Notes under the pieces: generated by a model
What the model was told of the DNA's origin: nothing
The model's input: the letters and a program-made list of their open reading frames with translations, nothing else
Database searches by the model: none
Position numbers and translations under genes: made by a program
Shown here: piece after piece, positions 38,751 to 46,934 of the stretch
Position numbering within the stretch: position 1 is the stretch's first letter
Layout of the letters: each line of letters starts with the position of its first letter
Assembly: GCA_021851895.1 (NCBI GenBank)
Contig: JAJZQJ010000010.1
Coordinates: forward strand, 1 to 49,520
Length of the DNA: 49,520 nucleotides
DNA from: a bacterium
GTDB lineage: Bacteria > Patescibacteriota > Minisyncoccia > Phycocordibacterales > UBA6899
Direction: 5' to 3'

Positions 38751-40070
38751 ATGGCGGACTTCATCCCTCAATACAACCAAGCTCCAACACCAGCAGAGAA
38801 CCGTACACCTGAAAAACAAAAGCGAATCCTTCTCCTTACTGGAATCACTGTCGTCGCACTACTCATCGGGATTCTTGCATACTTCCTGATATTCAAGAAG
38901 TCACCCACAACACCACCCGCTGGGGAAACATTTCCTGTTGGAGGAAATGTGATCACCCAAGAACAGCCGACGGTCATCCAGGGAGGGGAAACACAACCAA
39001 CCACTCAAGCCCCCGGCCAAGAACAAGGAGTTCAAAAACTGGTAGAACTCTACAAAGGCCCTGTTGCTGGATACACTGTTCTTCGCGATGGACGAACGAT
39101 TCGACTCTTTGATCGAACACTCGGCAGACTCGTTGAAGTGAGCACGACAAACTACAGCTCCACGACAGTGAGCGATCAGCCTATACTTGGCATTCACGAC
39201 GCGACCTTCGTCGGGGAAGACAAACTTATCGTAAGAGGGATCGATGGAAACGGGAACATAAAGACAACACTCTACACCATCGATCAGACAGGTGATTCCA
39301 ATGCACCACTCTCCCTAGATAACCCTATAGCTCTCGCTGACAATGTGCTTGAGCTCGCTGCAAGTCAAGATGCATCGAAAGTTGTACTTGTGATCAAGGA
39401 CCCACTTGGCGCCAATATCGACGTCCTTGATATCGCAACACAAACACTCAAGAGAAAGGGGACGTTACCACTCTCTGAATGGATTCCTTCGATCACAAAC
39501 GATGGTACGATCTATCTCTCGGCAAAGGCATCTCGTTTCGCGATGAGCGGTACCTATAAACTATCGAACAAACAACTCATCATGAGTATTCCTGCGGGAA
39601 TCGCGCAAACCACAGCAATCGCTCCATCAGGATCAATTGCTTTCGTTTCAGGGAGTTATGGAAACATATACTCATCACAGCTTCGCGACCCTGATATCCT
39701 CTCAAACGTCGAAGCATCTGATGTTCCATTCGTAACAATAGCGGAGAAGTGTTCGTGGTCTTCGGATGAAAATGATCTCTATTGTGGGGTACCCAACACA
39801 AGGGGTACGACATATCCGGACAGTTGGTATCTCGGTGAGAATCATTTTTCGGACATGCTCGAAAGATATGACCTTACAAAAGGTGAGAATACGGTATTGC
39901 TAAATCCTGAGGCATATAAATTGAAGCTCGATATAGTGGACATCACACCATCTGCATATGCGGTATTCATGTTAAATAACCAAGATAAGCATCTCTGGAT
40001 GTATCGCTTATTCGACACGACCACCACGAGTTCGACCTCCAGTGCAACTACATCACAAGAAGGCCTATGA
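38751..40070 (+). CDS. Membrane-anchored predicted beta-propeller-like protein
   Basis: Single N-terminal TM then repeated beta-rich segments. Confidence 0.65.
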   Translation: MADFIPQYNQAPTPAENRTPEKQKRILLLTGITVVALLIGILAYFLIFKKSPTTPPAGETFPVGGNVITQEQPTVIQGGETQPTTQAPGQEQGVQKLVELYKGPVAGYTVLRDGRTIRLFDRTLGRLVEVSTTNYSSTTVSDQPILGIHDATFVGEDKLIVRGIDGNGNIKTTLYTIDQTGDSNAPLSLDNPIALADNVLELAASQDASKVVLVIKDPLGANIDVLDIATQTLKRKGTLPLSEWIPSITNDGTIYLSAKASRFAMSGTYKLSNKQLIMSIPAGIAQTTAIAPSGSIAFVSGSYGNIYSSQLRDPDILSNVEASDVPFVTIAEKCSWSSDENDLYCGVPNTRGTTYPDSWYLGENHFSDMLERYDLTKGENTVLLNPEAYKLKLDIVDITPSAYAVFMLNNQDKHLWMYRLFDTTTTSSTSSATTSQEGL

Positions 40071-41509
40071 ATAAACTAAAACAGATCTCGGTATTCTTAT
40101 CGATTGCGATCATCACACTCTCTCCGACCCTTTTCGCAGTAGATGTCCACGCACAAGATGTAGTGGATGTTAGTGTACCAATTGGGATCGGGACTACAAT
40201 CACCATTCCGCTTGTTGGAGTATCACAAACACCAGCGGCACGCCAAGACCCTGAGGGTATGTATACCTACATCGCACCGCTTGGACAAAACTTCACGGGA
40301 ACAATAGACCTTCGAGACCAGAACGCACTCACAAACTATCTACAAAAATGGTTTCGATTCGCGGTTGGACTTGCTGGAGTATTCGGTGTCGTACGCCTCG
40401 TCCTCGTTGGTTTTAAGATTGTCGCAGGTGCACCGAGTGCAAACGCACAATCAATGGTCAAGAAGGAATTGGTCGCCATTATTGGATCACTTCTCCTTGT
40501 TGCGGGATCATGGATCTTCCTCAACACGATCAACCCACTCCTCGTCACACAAAACCTGATAATCCCAGCATCTACAGGAACAGCGCAAATGAAAATGGTA
40601 TGTGAAGATCCAACGAATTGTGAAGACTTAACACCAAAGGATGCGAGTGGTAATCCTGTCCCAACGGACGCAAAAGGGAATCCTATCCTTGCCGACAATG
40701 TGACCAAGGGTCTAGGAAAAAATGGTTATTACTATCTCGTAACAGATAAGAGTTCGCAGCAAAAGTATTGGGTTGGTCAGTTCGATGTCGAACAGGAATG
40801 CATCAATCAAGCAACAACACAACTCCATGATCCTAATGCTTATGTCACCATTGAACTCGCCCAGGGAGCAACCACTCCTCGTTGTATGCTCTATACAACA
40901 AATGTCGACCCTGCGTTCAAACAAGAAGAAGAAACAGATCGCGCCCTCCTTCGTGAGCACAACGTAGCGGTGAATAAGGCGTATTGCCAAAACTCGATGG
41001 CGAAAGGTTGTACAAATGTAAGTGGTCTCGATAACGCAGTATTTGCGAACATCAATGGTTTTGCTGATAGTTGTAAAGTTGCGACAGGGAAAGACTGTGG
41101 CGTTGTACTCACTGGAGGCACCGAAGGGAATGGAATGCATAAAACCCATGGTAAGGATTTTCCTTACACCTATGACATGAGTTCAAATAGTGCTATCGAT
41201 GCATATCTCAAGAAGAACGCGACAATGATCGCCCCATCATTCTCACATGCAATACCAAATGTGCGCTACTACCTCAATGGTTGGTGGTATAACTATGAAT
41301 CTTCTGGTGCAACAGAGAAAACAACAGGCGTGCACTATCACGTGTGCATGGACAATGCACCGGGAGTCTATGAATCGAGCAAATATTGGGCATGTAAAAG
41401 CGTATTCCTTAAAAATGGAGAAGAAGTAGAATTCGACGACAATTACTGTCCAAAGAATCCAAACAACCCAAATCAACAACTTTGCCTTGGCGTACAAGCA
41501 CCAAATTAA
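40067..41509 (+). CDS. VirB2/TrbC-like two-TM protein with C-terminal M15 peptidase-like domain
   Basis: Signal peptide; WFRFAVGLAGVFGVVRLVLVGFKIVAGAP...LVAIIGSLLLVAGSWIFLNTINP; VVLTGGTEGNGMHKTHGKDFPYTYDMSS...GVHYHVCM. Confidence 0.6.
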   Translation: MNKLKQISVFLSIAIITLSPTLFAVDVHAQDVVDVSVPIGIGTTITIPLVGVSQTPAARQDPEGMYTYIAPLGQNFTGTIDLRDQNALTNYLQKWFRFAVGLAGVFGVVRLVLVGFKIVAGAPSANAQSMVKKELVAIIGSLLLVAGSWIFLNTINPLLVTQNLIIPASTGTAQMKMVCEDPTNCEDLTPKDASGNPVPTDAKGNPILADNVTKGLGKNGYYYLVTDKSSQQKYWVGQFDVEQECINQATTQLHDPNAYVTIELAQGATTPRCMLYTTNVDPAFKQEEETDRALLREHNVAVNKAYCQNSMAKGCTNVSGLDNAVFANINGFADSCKVATGKDCGVVLTGGTEGNGMHKTHGKDFPYTYDMSSNSAIDAYLKKNATMIAPSFSHAIPNVRYYLNGWWYNYESSGATEKTTGVHYHVCMDNAPGVYESSKYWACKSVFLKNGEEVEFDDNYCPKNPNNPNQQLCLGVQAPN

Positions 41510-41536
41510 AAACACAGCAATGCTGTGTTTTTAATT
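41504..41536. terminator. Bidirectional terminator between convergent genes
   Basis: AATTAAAAACACAGCA-A-TGCTGTGTTTTTAATT. Confidence 0.85.
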
Positions 41537-42006
41537 CAATTGAATCCTGTTTCCGTCTCTGGAGCTTTATAGAAGACGACAACATGTCGCATACTGCCGA
41601 CACCCTCAGAGGAGGTTGTCACATCGGGGATTTCCTGCAACGTAGCATGAACGATCAATCGATCATAGGGGTTCATCGGTTCCATTGGAACCGAAGCCTT
41701 GAAGTAGCGTGCTCGCTCAGCATATATCTTCGCAACAGTGGCGATCTTTTTCCGACGAGCCTCTTCATACCCACCAATATCAACATGGAATGTCGTAGGG
41801 AGGCCTTTTTGTTCGGCGATACGCTTTGCAATATAGTTGATCGCTTTCAAGCGTTCACCATCAACACCGATCAACATCCCACTCTGAGGAGTATCGACAT
41901 GATAGATCAAACCACCTTGCACATCGGTCTCCTCTCGAACATCCTCAACCGTAGCACCCATTTTTTCGATCATCGTACGAATCACCACATTCATTGATTG
42001 CTCCAT
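41536..42006 (-). CDS. jag: Jag/KhpB-like RNA-binding protein (KH plus R3H)
   Basis: GMLIGVDGERLKAINYIAKRIAEQ; R3H-like MNPYDRLIVHATLQEIPDVTTSSEG. Confidence 0.88.
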   Translation of the reverse strand: MEQSMNVVIRTMIEKMGATVEDVREETDVQGGLIYHVDTPQSGMLIGVDGERLKAINYIAKRIAEQKGLPTTFHVDIGGYEEARRKKIATVAKIYAERARYFKASVPMEPMNPYDRLIVHATLQEIPDVTTSSEGVGSMRHVVVFYKAPETETGFN

Positions 42007-42017
42007 AGTGCGTGAAA

Positions 42018-42755
42018 TTAATTTCCCTTAAGCTTCTTATCACTCTTCGCTCTCACATAAAGCTCTTGGCCTATGGTAAACATATTACTCGTTACCCAAT
42101 AAAGCGCAACTGCGGCGGTGAGCTTGTAGGCCGTGAAAGCCAATAATGCGGGGAGGAAATAACGCATATTCATCTGCATCGAATCCTGGAAATCATCAGC
42201 AAATGAAGCCTTTTCTCCATCCTTCACAACTTTCTTTGCAGTCTTTGGACCCATTGAAAGATGTGTTGAATAGTACTGTGTGAGTCCAACAAGTAACGCA
42301 AGGAGGAGACTCTGACCAGCAAGATCAAGACCAAAGAAAGCTAAACTTGGCTGTGCGATATGTGGGGTGAAAGAATAGAGTAGATCAGTATTCACCACAG
42401 CAATACCCTTAAGAACAAAAAAGAGGGTTGAGATAACGGGTATCTGTATTAACAAAGGAAGACATCCACTCATTGGGGAGACATTCTCTTGTTTATAGAG
42501 TTCCATCATCGCCATCGACAATGCATTCTTATCCTCCTTATGTTTCTCTTTGAGCGCCTTAATCTTCGGATCAAGATCCTTCATGGCGCGCTGCGCCTTT
42601 ATCGACTTCAGGGTCAATGGGTATATAGCGAAACGCACGAGTAGGGTGAGGGCAATGATCGCAAACCCTACATAATGTCCCGGAGTGAGCCAGAGGAGCA
42701 GGAAAAATGCGTTATAGATCGGCTTATATACGAATGCCATCCAAAATGTTTTCAT
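42018..42755 (-). CDS. yidC: YidC/Oxa1 membrane insertase
   Basis: YNAFFLLLWLTPGHYVGFAII...LLVRFAIYPLTLKSIKAQRAMKDLDPKIKALKEKHK...MSGCLPLLIQIPV. Confidence 0.94.
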   Translation of the reverse strand: MKTFWMAFVYKPIYNAFFLLLWLTPGHYVGFAIIALTLLVRFAIYPLTLKSIKAQRAMKDLDPKIKALKEKHKEDKNALSMAMMELYKQENVSPMSGCLPLLIQIPVISTLFFVLKGIAVVNTDLLYSFTPHIAQPSLAFFGLDLAGQSLLLALLVGLTQYYSTHLSMGPKTAKKVVKDGEKASFADDFQDSMQMNMRYFLPALLAFTAYKLTAAVALYWVTSNMFTIGQELYVRAKSDKKLKGN

Positions 42756-42905
42756 GTTAGATGAATACTAACAGATACTCTGCCGTTTTGCGAGTTTTTA
42801 CGCGAAAGTGACTTGATATTTACAACTACATGTGTCTTACTCATTCCCGAACCGCGTCTTAAAAAGCTTGCTTTTTTCGGTATTTTGTTATAGAGTGGCC
42901 ATATT

Positions 42906-43043
42906 ATGTCTCAGACGTATCAGCCAAAGAAACTCAAGCGTGTGCGCACACACGGATTCCTTGCACGCAAGGCAACCCCAACCGGCCGCGCAGTGCTCGC
43001 TCGTCGCCGTGCACTCGGCCGAAAGCGCCTCGTAACGGTATAA
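42906..43043 (+). CDS. rpmH: 50S ribosomal protein L34 (not in the supplied ORF track)
   Basis: Translates to [45 protein letters not shown]. Confidence 0.97.
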   Translation: MSQTYQPKKLKRVRTHGFLARKATPTGRAVLARRRALGRKRLVTV

Positions 43044-43099
43044 TATAACCCAAATCATCCACTCCTTCTTGGGCGTGGATGATTTGTTATACTAACATC

Positions 43100-43438
43100 A
43101 TGCTCCCATCTTCTCGAAGGATTCAACGTCATGATTTCCCAGATATGAGACTTCCTGCTTTCCAATGGACAGGAAGGGTCCTTCGCATACGTGCAATATC
43201 AAAAAAGAGCCCACGCACACGAATAGCGATCATTGCTGCAAAAAAATACTACAAAACAAAGATCACAAGAAACGTATTTAAGCGTCGTGTATTTGAGGTG
43301 TTCAAAAATGAACTTTCTACTCTTGATAGCACAGCGTTTGGTTTTCTTCTTGTTTTTCCAACACAACACACACAAGACATCACCTTTGCAGACATTGCAA
43401 GCGATATCGCTGATTTTATGAGAAAGATAAAAGCATAA
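43100..43438 (+). CDS. rnpA: Ribonuclease P protein component
   Basis: RIAIIAAKKYYKTKITRNVFKRRVFEVF; between rpmH and yidD. Confidence 0.88.
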   Translation: MLPSSRRIQRHDFPDMRLPAFQWTGRVLRIRAISKKSPRTRIAIIAAKKYYKTKITRNVFKRRVFEVFKNELSTLDSTAFGFLLVFPTQHTQDITFADIASDIADFMRKIKA

Positions 43439-43439
43439 T

Positions 43440-43658
43440 ATGCTCACTTCATACATCATTCGCTTCTATCAGCGCTTTCTCTCTCCCGATAAAAGTATTT
43501 TTTCGAAAGGTCGCACAACTTGTGCTATGTATCCAACGTGTTCTGAGTATATGGAAACCTCTATACAAAAATATGGTGCAATAAAAGGGGTAGGGAAGGG
43601 ACTCCTTCGAATAACACGATGTCATCCTTGGCAAAAAAATCTCGTCGATCTTCCATAA
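43440..43658 (+). CDS. yidD: Membrane protein insertion efficiency factor YidD
   Basis: IIRFYQRFLSPDKSIF...TTCAMYPTCSEYMETSIQKYGAIKGVGKGLLRITRCHPW. Confidence 0.95.
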   Translation: MLTSYIIRFYQRFLSPDKSIFSKGRTTCAMYPTCSEYMETSIQKYGAIKGVGKGLLRITRCHPWQKNLVDLP

Positions 43659-43692
43659 ACAGAAAATGAAATATTTCATTTTCTGTTTTTTC
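43659..43692 (+). terminator. 28-nt perfect palindrome plus T-run
   Basis: ACAGAAAATGAAATATTTCATTTTCTGTTTTTTC. Confidence 0.85.
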
Positions 43693-43765
43693 TCATGTGA
43701 AATTACATAAGCGTAAGCGTCAACTTGCTCTGCATACTCTTTTCACGTAATCTTCATATCAACAC

Positions 43766-43774
43766 ATTATCCAC
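43766..43774 (+). promoter_or_regulatory. DnaA box TTATCCACA
   Basis: Exact match to the E. coli-type consensus; upstream of dnaA. Confidence 0.7.
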
Positions 43775-43821
43775 AGGGTTATGAACAAATGTGCCTGTAG
43801 CGCAAATGCCATTCCCTCCGC

Positions 43822-43827
43822 TATAAT
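43822..43827 (+). promoter_or_regulatory. -10 box of the dnaA promoter (TATAAT)
   Basis: Consensus hexamer upstream of dnaA. Confidence 0.55.
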
Positions 43828-43924
43828 GTGCACACGTTAACCGGCCTTTGTACTCGAGGGATATGAACACACTGATCGATCTTGTGTGTTTAATACCCTT
43901 GTGTACCAAAACTCAATAACACCT

Positions 43925-45310
43925 ATGATCATGGAGAATAAGGAATTGTGGACACGTGCGCTCGTCGATATTGAACTCGAGGTTTCACCAGCAAACTTCA
44001 CTACATGGTTCAAGAACACGAAAATCACTCGTATTGAGCAGGGTACTGCCTTTATTGGCACTACAAATGAGTTCGCTCGAGATTGGCTCGCAAACAAGTA
44101 CAATTCCACTATTCTCCGCATTTTACGCAATATTTCTCCTGAAATTCGCGCTATTGAGTTCGTTATCGCCAAAAATATCACTCCAAACCAAGCGGGAAGA
44201 GATCTTCAATTGGAAAAATCTGAATTTACTCAGAAAAGTCGCGTAAATTCAATGAATCTCGCTGGAGAATTACCCCTTGCAGAAGCATACGTAAACAAAG
44301 AGGATGGACTGAATCCTCGATACACCTTTGAGAATTTCATCACTGGGCCGTTCAATGAGCTCGCTTTTGCTGCTTCACAAGCAGTACTTCGAAAGCCGGG
44401 TATCATGTATAACCCATTGTTCATTTATGGGCAAACAGGAATAGGAAAGACCCACCTTACTCAAGCATTGGGTAATGGAATAAAGAAGAATTTTCCAGGT
44501 AAGCGCATTCAATACATCAGTTCTGAGCGTTTTGCAAATGATTATGTTGCTGCGGTTCAGTCAGGAAAACATGCGGAATTCAAGGAACGCTATCGTAAAC
44601 ATGATGTACTCATCATGGATGATATTCAATTCTTTGCAGGAAAAGAGAAGACCCAAGAAGAACTTTTCCATCTTTATGAAGCTCTTCATGGAAACAATAA
44701 ACAGATCATCTTCTCTTCTGATCGCCATCCAAACTACATAAATGGCCTTGAAGATCGCTTAAAATCTCGTTTTGGTGCAGGAATGATCGTTGAGATCACG
44801 ATGCCTGACTATGAATCCCGTCTTGCTATCCTTCAAGAAAAATCAAGACAGCAAGGGATCATTCTTAGCGATGATATTCTTCGTTATGTGGCTGAAACCA
44901 TACAAGCATCAATACGAGAATTAGAGGGAACACTCAATCTTGTCATCTGCCAAGCGCAACTCAAACAAAGGGAACTTTCTGTGATGGATATAAAATCCCT
45001 TATAAAAAACAACACAAAACCGACTCGACCAGTATCAATTAAGGATATTGTGCGTGTTATCTCAAGTTTTTATAACATCGACGAGAAGCATATTTATGAA
45101 AAAACTCGCCGAAAGGAGGTCGTGCGTCCTCGCCAGATACTCATGTTCATCCTTAGAGAGGATTTCAACATTTCATACCCTCTTATTGGTCAAAAACTAG
45201 GGGGAAGGGACCATACAACCGTCATTCATAGCTGTGAAAAGGTTAAAAATGATGTGAAAACCGATGGCACACTCCTTCAGGAAATCGAACAAATAAGAGC
45301 TCTCTTCTAG
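43925..45310 (+). CDS. dnaA: Chromosomal replication initiator DnaA
   Basis: YNPLFIYGQTGIGKTHLTQALGN, VLIMDDIQFFAGKEKTQEELFHLYE, LGGRDHTTVIHSCEK. Confidence 0.98.
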   Translation: MIMENKELWTRALVDIELEVSPANFTTWFKNTKITRIEQGTAFIGTTNEFARDWLANKYNSTILRILRNISPEIRAIEFVIAKNITPNQAGRDLQLEKSEFTQKSRVNSMNLAGELPLAEAYVNKEDGLNPRYTFENFITGPFNELAFAASQAVLRKPGIMYNPLFIYGQTGIGKTHLTQALGNGIKKNFPGKRIQYISSERFANDYVAAVQSGKHAEFKERYRKHDVLIMDDIQFFAGKEKTQEELFHLYEALHGNNKQIIFSSDRHPNYINGLEDRLKSRFGAGMIVEITMPDYESRLAILQEKSRQQGIILSDDILRYVAETIQASIRELEGTLNLVICQAQLKQRELSVMDIKSLIKNNTKPTRPVSIKDIVRVISSFYNIDEKHIYEKTRRKEVVRPRQILMFILREDFNISYPLIGQKLGGRDHTTVIHSCEKVKNDVKTDGTLLQEIEQIRALF

Positions 45311-45313
45311 TAA

Positions 45314-45333
45314 TAAGCGCTTCGGCGCTTTTT
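45314..45333 (+). terminator. Intrinsic terminator of dnaA
   Basis: AAGCGCTTCGGCGCTTTTTGC. Confidence 0.75.
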
Positions 45334-45745
45334 GCTTTGCAAGAACATCAAGACTATACAAAATACGAAAAATGAATGTTTTCAATCTATATTTTTTTGT
45401 AAGTCATGTCATAAAATCACTAAATTGAAATTATAAGAATACTTGCAAATATGTTGTAATGTAAGGTTTTTTCACTTGTTCACAATACTCATACCTACGC
45501 ACATTGTGGAGTAATTGTGGAGAGTGAGTGTTTTCCTGTGTGTTTCCAAGTGGGTAAGTTTAAGGTATTCTAAATGGGTATTGGGGATGAATTGAATGAG
45601 ATCGAGAAGGGTTGTTGATAACTACTCCTGGACGACAACTTATCCACACTGACGTTCAAATAAAAACCCATATTCCTCAACGAAGAATTCTTACTGTACA
45701 CATACTCACAGTGTTCTTAATAATAATGGATTTATATAAAGAAAT
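45334..45745. other. Candidate oriC: AT-rich dnaA-dnaN intergenic region
   Basis: AT-rich stretch ~45350-45480, relaxed boxes TTGTGGAGTAATTGTGGAG, exact box TTATCCACA at 45640-45648. Confidence 0.6.
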
Positions 45746-46849
45746 ATGAAGCTCGAATGTGTAAAACTCAATCTGAAAGATGCTCTACTTACTGCAGAAC
45801 GTTTCACTGCAAAGCAGGCGACGCTTCCTGTTTTACGATATGTACTGCTAATAGCAAATGACACTTCTTTACGTTTACGTGCAACAAATCTCGATCTCGG
45901 TATAGAGATCGAACTTCCTGCACGTGTTGAGAGAGAAGGCGTTCTCGCTATTCCAGCGGACACCCTAGGATCATTCTTGAATAATCTTCCCCAAGAGCGA
46001 AACGTCACTCTTGAACAAGTAGGAGAACATCTCACAATAACTGGAGAAAACTACTCAACACTCATTAAGGGGTATGGGTATGAGGATTTCCCTACGCTTC
46101 CATTCTTAGAGAAAGGGACGCAGATCACTTTACCCGCAAAAACATTGATCAATGCGTTCAAATCAACAGTTTATGCTGCGGCAGTGACTGATGTAAAGCC
46201 GGAATTCGCTTCTGTATTAATGACTATTGAGCATAATACGCTCTATCTTGTTGCAACTGACTCATCTCGATTGGCTGAAAAGAAGGTTCCCTTAAAGACG
46301 GTTCCTGAAGATGAAATAAGAGTACTTATACCTTCAAAAAATGTCACCGAGATATCTCGTGCGCTTGAAGGCTTGGATGATCAAGTACATATCTATTTTT
46401 CAAAGACACAACTCACTTTCGTATCAGGGAGACTTCGTTTAACTACAAGACTTATTGATGGAATATTTCCTGATTATCATCAAATAATTCCTCGTCAGTT
46501 TACTTCTGAAGCAACTCTCTTGAAGCAAGATCTTATTGATCGATTAAAGATAACAACTGTCTTTTCTGGAAAATTACATCAAGTACGCCTAAAGATAATG
46601 CCAGGAGAAGGAGTGTTTGAAGTAGAGGCTCGAAATGATGAGGTTGGTGAGACTTCTCAACAAATCGAAGCAGTACTTTCTGGTGATGCTGTGGAATATC
46701 TTCTTAATACACGTTATTTGAATGATGTACTGACGGTTATCTCAAGTGATTCTGTGGTTTTTAAATGTGCAGGTCCGGGTAGACCGATCGTTATAGAGGG
46801 TGTTAGTGATGGTTCCTTTAGATATCTTTTAATGCCAATGCGTGGTTAA
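45746..46849 (+). CDS. dnaN: DNA polymerase III beta sliding clamp
   Basis: MKLECVKLNLKDALLTAERFTAKQATLPVLRYVLL...; ends FRYLLMPMRG. Confidence 0.96.
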   Translation: MKLECVKLNLKDALLTAERFTAKQATLPVLRYVLLIANDTSLRLRATNLDLGIEIELPARVEREGVLAIPADTLGSFLNNLPQERNVTLEQVGEHLTITGENYSTLIKGYGYEDFPTLPFLEKGTQITLPAKTLINAFKSTVYAAAVTDVKPEFASVLMTIEHNTLYLVATDSSRLAEKKVPLKTVPEDEIRVLIPSKNVTEISRALEGLDDQVHIYFSKTQLTFVSGRLRLTTRLIDGIFPDYHQIIPRQFTSEATLLKQDLIDRLKITTVFSGKLHQVRLKIMPGEGVFEVEARNDEVGETSQQIEAVLSGDAVEYLLNTRYLNDVLTVISSDSVVFKCAGPGRPIVIEGVSDGSFRYLLMPMRG

Positions 46850-46934
46850 AAACAACATCCTTCTTGAAGAAGGGTGTCGTTTTTCTTCTATGACTTGTCA
46901 TGAGAAGTGATATAATGTAGAACAGTTCAATCAA

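Noticed and set aside
26565-41509. Integrative conjugative element or plasmid remnant
   Set aside because: No relaxase, VirD4 or att-like direct repeats seen; the xerC/D-like gene at 5575-6513 is distant and looks like a housekeeping recombinase. Genome-level search still needed.
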